Shown here piece by piece: positions 22,464 through 33,700 of a stretch of 64,000 bases of DNA. A program made the translations under genes and the position numbers. The notes beneath the pieces are model-generated. The model saw nothing but the letters and a program-made list of their open reading frames with translations. It was not told the DNA's origin and did no database searches. The stretch's first letter is position 1. Each line of letters starts with the position of its first letter. Source of the stretch: Aegilops tauschii subsp. strangulata (lineage: Eukaryota > Streptophyta > Magnoliopsida > Poales > Poaceae); assembly GCF_002575655.3 (NCBI RefSeq), contig NC_053041.3, forward strand, positions 304,205,554 through 304,269,553. Direction: 5' to 3'.

Positions 22464-22784
22464 TCATATGATTCTAACAGCTGGCGGTTTGTTGGAGGTA
22501 CAAAAAGGAGTCAATCCGGTCTGGCTACAGACAGCCTCCGGTTCATTCAGCATCTTCTTCACATCCTCGGTAACTTCATCATCTGTAAGCTGAATATCAA
22601 TGTGTCGTTGAGGGTCCTTCAAGCTCCCCGTGTATTCACACATTAAACCGGGGCGCCGGCTTAAGGGCAGAATACTCCATTTTATCCAACAACGAGAAAA
22701 ATCAACACCTGTTAAATCGTTCGCCATGAAGGCTCTAAGCTTTGACAGTTGTGGGCGTAGGTGGCCCTTTCCTTTGCAGTTCAT
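22464..22784 (-). pseudogene. Second exon block of the antisense gene
   Basis: This block continues the PF04195-type protein. It has a run with LSKLRAFMANDLTGVDF, then a W-x-x-LPLSRRPGLM segment, a KDPQRH segment, an acidic LTDDEV segment and a final PFC motif. It begins in a different frame from the upstream block, so the two join only across a one-base shift near 22783. A GT donor is visible near 22476, after which the frame closes. Confidence 0.6.
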
Positions 22785-23365
22785 CTTTGAGGAAAAGGAT
22801 GTGTATTGCTAAGACGGTGAGGGCGGTAACCCGGCAAAGGATTTTCATCAGTTGGAGATGTATCTTTGCAGTAAAACCATGTCTGGTTCCACTCCTTGGG
22901 GTGACTGTGAAGCTTGGCGTGAGGGATGCTGACTTCTTTCCTTTTTTGAACCGCCATTGCACCAAGTTTGGTATTGGGTCCATCTGTGAACTCTGTGCGA
23001 CGGTTTAAGTGGAAGAAATCCCTAAACAATTGAACTATGGGATCCTCTTGAAGATAAGCCTCACAAAAGACTTGGAAATGGCAGATGTTGGACACAGAGT
23101 TTGGACCGATGTCCGGAGGGTGAAGTTGAAAACTGGCAAGCACATCTCGGAAGAATTTTGAACCAGGAGGGCTAAAGCCTCGACCTAGATGATCAACAAA
23201 AATGACCACTTCTCCGTCCTTGGGTTCAGGAGGATTTTCCGTACCAGGAGCCCTCCAGTGGATAACCTCTTTTTTGGCTAAAGCGCCAGTTGCGACACAT
23301 TTGTTTAACTGATCTTCGGTGACTCGAGAAGGAACCCAGTTGCATTCATAGACTTGCTTGGCCAT
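22784..23365 (-). CDS. Exon with PF04195-like (putative gypsy type transposon) domain
   Basis: An ATG at 23365 opens a reading frame of about 190 codons. The start is chosen at MAKQVYECNWVPSRVTEDQ, because the family typically begins with a short peptide followed by W-x-x-S-x-V-T-E-x-Q-L. Further family-like blocks follow in order: IHWRAPG, DGEVVIFVDHLGRGFSPP, FFRDVL, FQLHPPDIGPN, FCEAYL and FRDFFHL. The frame runs open upstream to 23530, which I take as intron. It closes at 22781 one base out of register with the next conserved block, which starts at 22784, so a single-base frameshift is likely here. The ORF is antisense to the host retroelement. Confidence 0.7.
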
Positions 23366-24108
23366 TGCAAGGGGAAGCTGAAACATGATTATTGCCGGTT
23401 TAAGATTCACAATGGACAAATTATAAAAGCGGTGCAAGGATATATGCATGTTGTTAAACCGGGGTTTGTTATTGGTAAACCGGAATCTGTCAACGGAGAA
23501 AGTGCAAAGACAAATGCATTGGCGGTTCAACAGGGGACTAATGGTACTTACTGGATCATCATTTTTTATATAAGATTAAACCGCCTAGTCTGGTATTGAA
23601 GTTACAGATCTAAGATACATAAGTGAAGGATAAACAAGTTTCACAGCTTGGCATGGTAATTTCAGCTCTGCCGTGTGTTGGAAAATCAAAATATATTCTG
23701 ACCTAATTTCAAGTGCTCGAACAGTTCGACAAAGTTCAAAGGAGTTTTATATAATGCAGATGCCCTAATCAGGAAAAAGGAGTTTAAATTACAAGGGCAC
23801 TGGAAAGTATCAGATTTAACTAGCCATTGGTACTACTAAGGAAGAACAACTCCAAGAACTTAGAAGAACTCCAAGGAACACTGAAACCCTAATGGTGGAT
23901 CTAGAGTGAGGAAAAGAAGAACTTACTGATGCTGAGGGAACAACGGAGGAGCGCCGCGGTTTTCTGGTACGATCAGGTTGATGCAGCGGCCGTTGTTGAG
24001 GCAGATGCGAAGATCGACGACGGCGGCGGAGCTCGGAGGTTCGGTCGGCACGAGGAAAAAGATGATGTGAAGAAGCACGAGGGGGGAAATGGAAAGACCC
24101 CCTGGCCC

Positions 24109-24116
24109 TATTTATA
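24109..24116 (-). promoter_or_regulatory. TATA box for the antisense gene
   Basis: On the minus strand this reads TATAAATA inside CTTTATAAATAGGG, a canonical plant TATA context. It lies about 740 bp upstream of the first recognised coding ATG (23365), leaving room for a leader and an intron. It points opposite to the LTR promoter of the same element. Confidence 0.5.
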
Positions 24117-24368
24117 AAGGCAGAGGGATAAGTGACAGGCGCGAAAATCGAGGAGCCTAAAATTTGGATATGAGGCGGAGCTGTCGCCTCGATTGTCGGA
24201 GGCTCATTAAAACAAGGTGAGCTTTATGCAATTTCTAATAGCAGATGACGTCATGGTGGTTTATCATGATCCTGGAAGATGACGGCAGGACGGTTTACAA
24301 GACGTATGCGAAGGCATTGAAGAAGAAATTTTCTTAAGTATTGAAGATTGACACGAACCAGTTCAAAT

Positions 24369-24383
24369 CAATCTGGGGCCTAA
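24369..24383 (+). other. Polypurine tract of the Tat-like element
   Basis: The run AATCTGGGGCCTAA abuts the TG that opens the LTR at 24384. Plant Gypsy elements prime plus-strand synthesis from such a G-rich tract immediately 5' of the 3' LTR. Confidence 0.5.
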
Positions 24384-24907
24384 TGTTGGGGATATTACTA
24401 CTTGGCGTAAACCGGCCAGGAAAGGCCGGGTTATCCCTATGAAGAGTTATTATACTTGAAGCCCATGAAGACAGAGATGATGGCGCTTCAAGAAGGCCCA
24501 GCGCCCAAAGGCGGATTAAGGCCTGTAGTCATAAACTGGCCTTTATATGTAAGCTTGTATTACAAGGCAGAAATAGGTAGAGACTAGGCCGGACACGTTT
24601 ATGAGCCGGCCTTGGAACCCTGTAAACCGGTGGGCGTCAATCCATGTATATAAGGGGACGACCCGGCGGCGGTTTAAGGACAGACAACAACTCGAGACTC
24701 AGGCAAAGCGTATTCGCTCCCTGGTCAGCAAAATCCAAGCAATCCCACAACAACTGGATCGTAGGCTTTTACCTTCACCGCAAGGGGCCGAACCAGTATA
24801 AACTCTCTGCGTCCCTTGTCCTTTTTAACCCCTTTAAGCTAACCCGTCGCGATGGCTCCACGACTAAGTCCTTTCTCTAGGACATCTGCCGTGACAAAAC
24901 CACGACA
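24384..24907 (+). repeat. 3' LTR of the Tat-like element
   Basis: It begins TGTTGGGGATATTAC and ends CCACGACA, giving TGT...ACA ends over 524 bp. A TATA box (TATATAAG, 24647-24654) sits mid-LTR, followed by a C-rich leader. An alternative end is the GTGACA at 24896. I prefer 24907 because in related elements, as I recall them, the CGACA end is followed by the primer binding site. The target duplication cannot be tested, since the other end is off the window. Confidence 0.65.
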
Positions 24908-25585
24908 AAATCACGTACAATTTGGAAAAGCAGCAATTAAATTACGGTGAAATTACGCTCTCCAGGTTGTTACGGCACACACGGTTGTAAAACACAAATG
25001 TTTGCGATATGCACCATAATCTGAGACGGTTCACAAAGAGGAAACGTGTGCAAGCATGCACACAGTTGTCGTTTGCAAAGCGTGTGCGATGTCAGACAAT
25101 ATCACAAACGGTGCGGGCAAACTAAACGTTTGTGTTAGTTGCCTTATCGTACACGATTCGCAACCATTAACTGCTTCTGATGAAGTATGCATCATAAATG
25201 TTGCACCACAGAATAGCGTGTGCGATAGTTGTCGTGTACGACGATGTTACGACGGTCTGACGTTTCGTAATCCTGTCCGACACTCGTACGGTGATTAGCT
25301 AATCTTCCTAACGGTGAACCGTTTGTGATGGGCCACGCATCATACACATTCTATAATAGTGAACTGTTTGTGATGGGCCGCGCATCGTAAACATAGCACC
25401 ACAGAATACCGACAGCGATGGCAATGTGAGCAGAATCGAGTAGGAGTACTGTAGGGGCCCTATCCCCGACGGTTTCTGGGTCGTGTGGGAAGGACCCCCC
25501 TATCGCCCACACTCACTTGGCGACGGTTTCAAATGCTTTCGTGGAAAGGGGTTTTAAACCGTTTGTTTAGGACCGACGCGCACCA
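24908..25585. mobile_element. Subterminal repeat region of a CACTA element (left remnant)
   Basis: This AT/GC-mixed stretch is full of short variants of GAACCGTTTGTGATGGGC and its complement (for example ATATCACAAACGGT near 25100, and GTTTGTGATGGGCC near 25322 and 25369), with CGCATCGTACACA-like tails. Similar motifs occur at 38200-38560 beside a clear CACTA terminus. The true left terminus is not visible; the Tat-like element probably separates it from this piece. No gene is seen. Confidence 0.45.
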
Positions 25586-26082
25586 GTGAATCCAAGTAGC
25601 TTGACGGAGGGAACACCAAATACACACTTCTCCGGGTTGAGCTTCATGTTGATCTTGCGCAGATTAGCAAATGTCTCCTCCAGATCTTGGATAAGGGTAG
25701 CCTTATCCTTGGTTTTGACCACAATGTCATCCATATAAGCTTCTATATTTCTGTGCAATTGTGGCTCAAAACCAATCTGGACTACTCTTGCAAAAGTGGT
25801 CCCGGAACTCTTTAATCCAAAAGGCATGCGGATAAAACAGTATGTACCACACGGAGTGATCAACGATGTATTCTCCTCATCCTCTTTGGACATGAAGATC
25901 TGGTGGTATCCAGAGTATGCATCCAAAAAGGAGAGCAAATCACAACCCGAAGTGGAATCCATGATCTGGTCGATGCACGGCAAGGGAAATGGGTCCTTCG
26001 GGCAAGCCTTGTTAAGATATGTGAAATCAATGCAAAGCCTCCATTTCACATTCACCTTCTGGACCACCACTGGGTTTGCCAA
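25585..26082 (-). pseudogene. Reverse transcriptase fragment (Gypsy, Tat-like)
   Basis: The frame contains the conserved reverse transcriptase order: WRLCIDFTYLNKACPKD, FLDAYSGYHQI, CFIRMPFGLKSSGTTF and YMDDIVVKTK (the active-site Y-x-DD box), then LRKINMKLNPEKCVFGV and LLGF. After LLGF the homology ends abruptly. The VVKTK ending of the DD box is typical of Tat-type elements. The fragment covers fingers and palm only, so it cannot be active. Confidence 0.8.
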
Positions 26083-26487
26083 CTACGTAGGGTGCAGTAC
26101 TCCTCTGACTAAACCAGCTGCCTCTAGCTTCTTGATTTCCTCGGCAATGAAATGCTGCTGCTCCAAGGCCTGCTTCCGAGCTTTCTGCTTGACGGGTCGG
26201 GCATGTGGGTAGACAGCAAGGTGGTGCTTGATTACCTCCCTCGGAAGACCTGGGATATCAGATGGTTGCTAGGCAAACACATCAATATTCGCCTACGGGA
26301 AGGCAACGGGCGCACTTTCCTATTGGTCATCTAGGGTGGCGCTGGTAGTGAAAGTACCATCAATGCCAGCCAGCCATGCCGGGACCTTCTTCACTTGGGG
26401 TGCAACAACCTTGGATCTCTTGTTGTTGGAACACTCCGGCATGTCATCAACTGGTGCCGTGCACTCGGAGGGGGCACGCTTCCCGGA

Positions 26488-27729
26488 CTACTTGCCAGAG
26501 GTCCTACAATCACTCTTCTTTCCTTTGCTTTCCTTGGCAGGAGTTGCTGCTGCCGCAGCCTCTGCCGCGACAACATCCCGGTACATCTTGTCCAGGCAGA
26601 TAATTGCATCCTTCTCATCTGATGGGATAGTGATGACTCCCAGTGGTCCAGGCATCTTCAAAGTGTTATAAGCATAGTGGGATGCGGCCATGAACTTGGC
26701 CAGGGCCGGGCGTCCCAGAATCGCATTTTACGGCAGGGGGAGATCAACCACATCAAACACAATCTTCTCAGTCTGATAGTTCAGTTCTCCCCCGAACGTC
26801 ACCGGCAGCGTAATCTTTCCCTTGGGACGGCTCCTGCCGGGATTGACTCCTTGAAACGTGCCGATAACCTCTAGCTCTTCTTCTCCTATCTGAAGCTTGT
26901 TGATGACTGCGGGGGAAATCAGATTCAACCCGGCCCCGCCATCCACTAACATCTTTGTGACCTTGAGGTTGCTAATTGTTGGGGAGACAAACAATGGCAA
27001 ACACCCTACCGCAGTGGTGCGACCAGGGTGATCCTCTTCATCAAAGATGATGGGCGTGTGGGACCATTTGAGCAGCTTCCGGTTGTCTGGCGCTGGTTCC
27101 ACATCATTCACCTCTCGTGCCCATCGCTTGAGTTGGCGATGGGAGGTGTGCAAAGAGGCACCTCTGTCAATGCATAGGGCGTCAGTGGCTTTCTGAAATT
27201 CCTGCTCACTGGTTTCCTCTTCATTCCCTCCATCACTCACATCATCACAGACTTCCTTCTCTTGGCCCTTGGCGGGTTTTCCTTGATTTGGAAAGGGTTT
27301 GCCGGGGCGATTTGCTTCACCGCCTCGGCCCGTACCGCCAGCAGCATTCCGACCTTTCTCCTTATCATGCTTATCATACTCTGCTCTCTGTTTCTTGATG
27401 AGCTGCTCAACCTGATAACACTCCTGAAGGTCGTGGCCTTTGGTCCGCTGGATCTTGCAGTACATCCCATCACCTTTCCCAACTTTTTCTGCGGCAGCGG
27501 CTTCCTGGCAGGCAGCGCACGCGGCAGCTTCCCTGCCGGGGGCCTCAACCTTGGCTTTCTTGCGGGTACTAGGTGTGCCCGAACCTTCTACAGTGATCAC
27601 TACTCTATCTCTTGGCTTCTTGTTGCGCTTCTTGCCCTTTCTCTGACTGGTTGATTCATCCTCATCTTTTGAATCAACATTGATGCATTCCTCCTCTCTA
27701 GGCAACTTCCTTCCTCCATCCGAGCACAC
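26488..27729 (-). pseudogene. Gag end and aspartic protease region of the truncated Gypsy element
   Basis: The 26728-27729 frame has a knuckle-like CKIQRTKGHDLQEC motif (gag C-terminus) and, further on, VTKMLVDGGAGLNLIS, the D-x-G retropepsin active-site form usual in plant Gypsy elements. A TAA at 26728 replaces a sense codon directly before the conserved NAILGRPAL block, which continues in the same frame to 26488. This nonsense codon alone would uncouple protease from polymerase. Confidence 0.7.
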
Positions 27730-29260
27730 TTTTCCACCAGTGTGTATAACTCCTTCACAGTCTTGGGCAACCGTACATTCATCTTAGAACGAATGCGACA
27801 GTTGCGCACATTGGACTGGAAGGCTGCTATAACAGCTGCTGGATCGATATTTTGAATATTTCTATGAACTTTACTGAATCTCTGTAAATACTTATGGAGG
27901 GTTTCTCCTTCCTTCTGCTCGAGAAGCTATAGGTCACTGGGTCTGCCAGGCTCTTGGTGGCCACCAGTGAAAGCACCGATAAACTCGTGGCACATATCTG
28001 CCCATGACGAAATGGAATTCTCCGGCAGGTGCATCAGCCAAGACCTCACGTTGGACTTGAGGGCCAAAGAGAAGTAGTTGGCGAACACATTCTCATCTCT
28101 TCCCCTGGCAGCCTAAACAGCGATGGTCTAGATGCTCAGGAACTCTGCCGGGTTCAGCCTCCCGTTGTATTTCTCAGGTATCTCTAGCTTGAACGTATGA
28201 ACGGACGGCCAAAGGACTTGCCGCAGCTCTCATGTAAAGGCAGGGCAGCCAACCTCGAACGGAAGGCACCCGCCAACATCGAGCGCAAGCTCAACGACGT
28301 TGGGGCCGCCGCACCCGTCGGTTTGGCAGAGGTCATCGTGGCGCCGACCCACGACGACGCAGGCGTCTCCCCGCCGCCTATCCTTTGGGGTTTGACGTTG
28401 GCCTGGACGTGCTTGAGGGTTAGAAGATGCCATCGAGACATCGTCGGGGTCTTGACTCTGCTGCGCCCGCGCCGGCTGCCGTAGTGGGACTGCACCGTCT
28501 GACCATCCCCCTCCGTTCGGCCAGCGGTATGGGCGGTTGTTGCCACTTGGGGAGGTCGTGGCGGGCCAGCTCGTCGCGAGCCCCCAGCCTCAGCGAAACC
28601 TAGCAGGCTCTGGATGGTAGCACACCACTCATCCATCTGCTCGGCTGCCGGTGGAAACCTCAGTAGTAGCTGAGCTCGCGCCATAGCCTCCGTGGCGGCG
28701 CATGGCATAGATGATTATGACGTCGACTGTATCGTCGCCTGGCTCCCAGACGGTGGCTGCGGCGGCGTCGGCGGTAGCGCCGCGTCCACGCAGCTGTGGA
28801 AAGACCACCTGGACTGCAGGGTCGTGCGGTGGTGGCGCTCAAGGGTCAGCGGCTCCGTCGGGCGCAGCGGTCGGGTCGGCTCGCCCGGGAGGAAGCGCAT
28901 TTACCGTGACCGCCCCTGTGGCAGGGACAGCCAGAGGGCGATGGCTCACCCCGGACTGAGCGCTGTTGCCGTGGTTGTGCCCGCCGGTGGGAGGAGGGGG
29001 TGCGAGCGGAGTAACCCTCTCGTCCCCACCTTGCGGAGCGTGACTGTCGAGACGGTGCTGATGTTTTTCTCCTCCGACGTCTCCAGCCCCCGTGTCGGCT
29101 ATCGGGGGAGTGGTGATGGCGCCACCTGCTCCAACCACACCCCCAGCGGCGCTCACATCCTCGCTTGTCTCCGCATCCCGCGCAGCGTTAGAGGCTGCGG
29201 GCGGTAGAGCCTTCGAGGTGGATGGCTGGGTGAAGGGTGGAACTTCTTCTTCTTAGTCGC
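27600..29260 (-). pseudogene. Degraded gag of the truncated Gypsy element
   Basis: Starting near an ATG around 29260 (MATKKKKFHPSP), the Ala/Pro/Arg-rich N-terminal part is spread over several frames. The retrotransposon gag core (FLSIQTIAV, SWLMHLPE, FSKVHRNIQNIDPAAVIAAFQSN-like blocks) lies between about 27780 and 28190 with stops. The many GC-rich ORFs on both strands here are by-products of composition. Confidence 0.55.
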
Positions 29261-29344
29261 CATGGTCGATGGCGTCGTCGAAGATGAAGATGGCGATGAA
29301 GATGATGCACTGCGCATGCTTTCAGGTTCGCGCAGCGAGCCCCC

Positions 29345-29360
29345 CACCTAGCGCGCCAAA
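29345..29360 (-). other. Candidate primer binding site of the truncated Gypsy element
   Basis: On the minus strand, TTTGGCGCGCTAGGTG follows the LTR end CGACA after two bases. The position is right for a tRNA primer site. The tRNA is not identified. Confidence 0.4.
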
Positions 29361-29362
29361 GA

Positions 29363-30297
29363 TGTCGCGGAATATCCGCGGCCACCTATGGGACCGGGTG
29401 GCCCCTTGCTGGTTCGGCGGGGGGGGGGGGGGACGTCGCGTTGCACAAAGAGCAGATCAGCGCACGGCAGCACGGCAGAGAGCACACACGCAATTTACCC
29501 AGGTTCGGGCCGCTGCGAGGCGTAAGACCCTACTCCTGCTTTGGTGGATTGATGGTGGAATGGATGTGGTGGTGCGTAGTACACTTGCCCGGCAAGGTTT
29601 GTCTCGGGGCTGCAACGACTACGCGCCTGTAATGGCTTGGGGTTGTCAACTTTCCAACCCTCTAACCCCTTCTACGAGTGCCATGGGCCTCCTTTTATAG
29701 ATTAAGGGGTCACCACAGTGGCAAAGTGGTCATTATCCACTGATATGATAGCAAACAGTGCTATCATACCTAACTCTACGGGCTGACAGGGTGCATTAAA
29801 TGCATCGCTTAGTGTCACATTAGTGGTTGCCCGGCAAGGCCTGCCGGGCTCTCTTGCCAGCTCCGCGCCTATTCCCTTGACAAGTCGTACGACGGGTGTC
29901 ATCTGTGGGTTTCTTCTGTAGGAAATGGCTGCCATGTGGCTAATGGCTGCCACTTAATGATCTTGCGGCTTGACACCACACTGATTGGGGACGTGGGTCA
30001 TACTTGAGTAGTTGGCGGGGTGGTTTAGCCCCCGTGAGCCCCGGTAGGCTCTGCCGGGGAGTCTTGGTTGCTTACTTCTGGTGGTGGCCTCGCCCCTTGC
30101 CAGGCTCGCCTACCTGGCAAGGGAGGCCCTTCTTCTACTCATATCTTGCTCTCTTGGTTTAATCTTGGCCTCTCCGGGCTGCATGTTGGTTCTTCAAGTC
30201 TCTTGGCTCTTCGACCTCTGACATGAGCCGGTGCTTCAATCTTGATCTTGTGCCTGTGCACAGTTGGGCAATACACTCAAGGTCTGTTGCACCGACA
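29363..30297 (-). repeat. 5' LTR of the truncated Gypsy element
   Basis: 935 bp with TGTCG...CGACA ends. The minus-strand TATA box (TATAAAA) is at 29693-29699, placing R/U5 to the left and U3 to the right. A run of about 13 G near 29419 lies in U5. Short CCCGGCAAGGCCTGCCGGG-like repeats occur in U3. Confidence 0.65.
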
Positions 30298-30714
30298 CTC
30301 ATGCACCTTGTTAGCACGCGCATGGCGGTTGCGGCCGCGCTGTCGCCAGAGTGGGCCATCGAAGTTGCCCTCACGACGCGGGTCCACGTGCCCATCTTTC
30401 ACGAACGACGATTGAACAGTGAAATGATATTTGGGGAGCGAGCTAGTGTGCTTGAGACGCCAGCTGTGGGCTGTAGCCAACACACCTTATCGCGTAAGCC
30501 ATAGGCGTACTATACACCGACGGTGCTCCAGGATATTCTGTGCTGCATCTCACAGGGTTGGTGATAGTAAACTATGTGCGATCTACTTGATTTTTCATCT
30601 TGATTTGAATTACATAATGGGGTCACAGCGTCAATGGACGGTGTTTGAATTGCTAGACCTTTTATCTGCAGTGAACATGCAATTATATGTGTGTCGTAAA
30701 AGAATTGGAATTAT
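30298..30714. other. Unassigned CACTA interior
   Basis: GC-rich at first, then AT-rich, with no supported gene. It lies between the Gypsy LTR and the satellite array and is presumed to belong to the CACTA element. Confidence 0.3.
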
Positions 30715-33700
30715 TCAGGGTTCGTTTGAACATTTCATACATTAAATTGGTTTTCTAGCCATTTCAGGTGCACAATTCAAAATTAAACTACATGCACATG
30801 CTTCGGTGCACCAACATGGGTTGTAAAAGTATATATGTGTCCATGGGTTTATGCTTATGTCCCATGCAAATAATGGGGATGAAATTCGAACACCACGGCT
30901 CCGTGGCTCTCCGGCAAACGTCGACGTACTTGCTTTTGTAGTTCTAGTAAATCCAAAATTCGTCCAAAATACATGAAACTTGGCATGCTATCATGGAGCG
31001 GCATCAACATGCCGTGGTAAATTTTTTGTCCCATTAGGGGCAGGTTTGGGTATAAGCTTCTCATAAACCAGAGCTTCTCACAACAAGTGTGATGGTTTCG
31101 GTACGGAACATTTCACCTTTCTCGACGAAACGATATCCGTTGCCTCTTCTCGATTTCAAATTTTTTCCTAGTGTCAACATAGAACAACAGGAGTGTGGTG
31201 TCAATTTTTGGGATTTTTCGGCGTTCGCTTGGACATTTTTATACATTAACTGTGTTCTCTATGCATTCATGTGCATAATTTAAATTTGAACTACCGGCAC
31301 ATGCTCTAATCATATAAATTAGTTGAAAATTCAAATATGTGTCCTTGGTTGCCTACTTAGGTCCCATGCAAGAAATGGGAATGAATGTCAAACACCCTAC
31401 CACTGTCACTTGGCCGCAAACATTGATATACCTGGTTTTTAAATTCTAGTAAATCCAAAGCTTGTCTGAAATTCATGAAACTTGGCACGCTGTCATGGAG
31501 CAGCATCAACATGCCGTGATAAAAATTTTGTCCAATTTGGGGCAGGTTTGGGGATATGCTTCTCACAAACCAGAAGTTCTCACATCAAGCCTGGTGGTTT
31601 TGGTAGGGAACGTTTCACCTCTTTGGACGAAATGATATCCATTGTCTCTTCTGATTTCATTTTTTTCCTAGTGTCAACATAGAACAACTGGAGTGTTGTG
31701 TAAATTTTTGGGATTTTTCAGGGTTCGTTTGGACATTTTATGCATTAATTAAGTTTTCAATGCATTTATGTGCATAATTCGAATTTGAACTACATGCACA
31801 TGCTCTAATGCATATAAATTGGTTGAAAATTCAAATATGTGTCCTTGGTGGCATGCTTAGGTTCCATGCAAGAAATGGGAATGAATGTCAAACACCCTAC
31901 CACCGTCACTCGGCCGCAAACATTGAGATACCTGGTTTTTAACTTCTATTAAATCCAAAACTCATCTGAAATTGATTAAAATTGGCATGCTATCATGGAG
32001 CGGCATCAAAATGCCGTGGTAAAATTTCTGTCCCATTTGGGGCAGGTTTGGGTATATGCTTCTCACAAACCAAAGCTTCTCACAACAAGCATGATGGTTT
32101 CGATAGGGAATGTCCCACATTTGGGGACGAAACGATATCCATTGCCTCTTATTGCTTTCAAAAAATTTCTCGTGTCAACATAGAACAACATGAGTGTTGT
32201 GTCAATTTTTGTGATTTTCGGGGTTCGTTTGGAAATTTTTATGCATTAACTGAGTTTTCAATGCATTCATGTGCATAATTTAAATTTGAACTACATGCAC
32301 ATGCTCTAATGCATATAAATTGGTTGAAAATTAAAATATGTGTTCTTGGTTGCATGCTTAGGTCCCATGCAAGAAATGGGAATGAATGTCAAGCACCCTG
32401 CCACCGTCACTCGGCCGCAAACATTGAGATACCTGGTTTTTAAATTCTAGTAAATCCAAAACTCGTCTGAAATTCATGAAAGTTCGCATGCTATCATCGA
32501 GCGGCATCAACATGCCGTGGTAAAAATTTTGTCCCATTTGGGGCAGGTTTGGGTATATGCTTCTCACAAACCAGAGCTTCTCACAACAAGCATGATGGTT
32601 TCGGTAGGGAACGTCCCACCTTTGGGGACGAACCGATATACATTGCCTCTTATTGCTTTCAGATTTATTTCTCGTGTCAACATAGAATAAATGGAGTGTT
32701 GTGTCATTTTTTGTCATTTTTTGGGGTTTGTTTGGACATTTTTATGCATTAACTGAGTTTTCAATGCATTTATGTGCATAATTCAAATTTGAAATACATG
32801 CACATGCTCCAGTGCATATAAATTGGTTGAAAAATCAAATATGTGTCCTTGGGTGCATGCTTAGGTCCCATGCAAGACATGGGAATGAATTTCAAATACC
32901 AGGGCACCGTTGATTGCTGGTAAAACATTGAGATACCTGGTTTTTAAATTCTATTAAATCCAAAACTTGTCTGAAATTCATGAAACTTGGCATGCTCTAA
33001 TGGAGCGGCATCAACATGTCGTGGTAAATTTTTTGTCCCATTTGGGGCAGGTTTGGGTATATGCTTCTCACAAACCAGAGCTTCTCACAACAAGCATGAT
33101 GGTTTCGGGAGGGATCGCCCCATCTTTTGGGACGAAACAATATCCATTGCCTCTTACTGCTTTCAAAAAAATTTTCGAGTCAACATAGAACAACAGGAGT
33201 GTTGTGTCAATATTTGTGATTTTCCGGGGTTCGTTTGGACATTTTTATGCATTAACTGAGTTTTCAATGCATTTATGTGTATAATTGAAATTTGAGCTAG
33301 ATGCACATGCTCCAATGCATATAAATTGGTTGAAAAATGAAATATGTGTCCTTGGGTGCATGCTTAGGTCCCATGCAAGAAATGGGAATGAATTTCAAAC
33401 ACTATGGCACTGTTGATTGACGGAAAAACATTGAGATACCTTGGTTTTAAATTCTAGTAAATCCAAAACTCGTCTGAAATTCATGAAACTTGGCATGCTA
33501 TCATGGAGCGGCATCAACATGCCGTGGTAAAAATTTTGTCCCATTTGGGGCAGGTTTGGGTATATGCTTCTCACAAACCAGAGCTTCTCACAACAAGCAT
33601 GATGGTTTCGGTAGCGAACGTCCCACCATTTGGGACGAAATGAGATCCATTGCCTCTTATTGCTTTCAAAAAATTTCTCGTGTCAACATAGAACAACAAG

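Larger units (their letters stand above)
357..23365 (-). pseudogene. Multi-exon antisense gene of the Tat-like element (PF04195-type), interrupted
   Basis: Read right to left, likely exons are 22784-23365, 22464-22783, 22230-22403, 22134-22169, 21777-22024, 21507-21697 continuing at about 1740-2073, 1120-1364 and 357-1012. Most junctions have visible GT and AG signals. The order is an N-terminal PF04195-like domain, a second globular part, a Lys/Pro-rich low-complexity region, an acidic Ser-rich region, a coiled coil and a C-terminal helical domain ending at a stop at 357. Lesions: a frameshift near 22783 and the 19.4-kb insertion in the 21507/2073 exon, across which the reading frame matches on both sides once the insert and one target copy are discounted. 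Function is unknown; antisense ORFs of this kind are known in plant Tat elements. Exon ends are inferred by eye. Confidence 0.65.
1..24907 (+). mobile_element. 3' part of a Tat-like Ty3/Gypsy LTR retrotransposon, split by a nested insertion
   Basis: The element reads on the plus strand. Its only LTR in view is the 3' LTR at 24384-24907, preceded by a purine-rich tract; gag-pol and the 5' LTR lie outside the window to the left. Between them is a gene on the opposite strand with a domain matching what I know as PF04195 (putative gypsy type transposon), an arrangement reported for plant Tat-lineage elements. The body is interrupted at 2074-21506 by a younger element flanked by GCTTG duplications, so the real element parts are 1-2073 and 21507-24907. 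The lineage assignment rests on the antisense gene and LTR style, not on reverse transcriptase. Confidence 0.75.
25585..30297 (-). mobile_element. 5' half of a second Tat-like Gypsy element, truncated inside reverse transcriptase
   Basis: On the minus strand the order is 5' LTR (29363-30297), primer site, gag, protease, then reverse transcriptase, whose homology stops after the LLGF motif at about 25585 where CACTA-like sequence begins. RNase H, integrase and the 3' LTR are missing, so no target duplication can be paired. Stops and frame changes break the polyprotein throughout. Confidence 0.8.

Noticed and set aside
24896..24896. Alternative end of the Tat-like LTR at GTGACA
   Set aside because: The CACGACA end at 24907 fits better with the usual LTR end of this style, though this stays unproven without the 5' LTR.
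29418..29432. Poly-G run as a regulatory quadruplex
   Set aside because: A simple homopolymer in a decayed LTR, prone to assembly error; no partner G-tracts with loop spacing.
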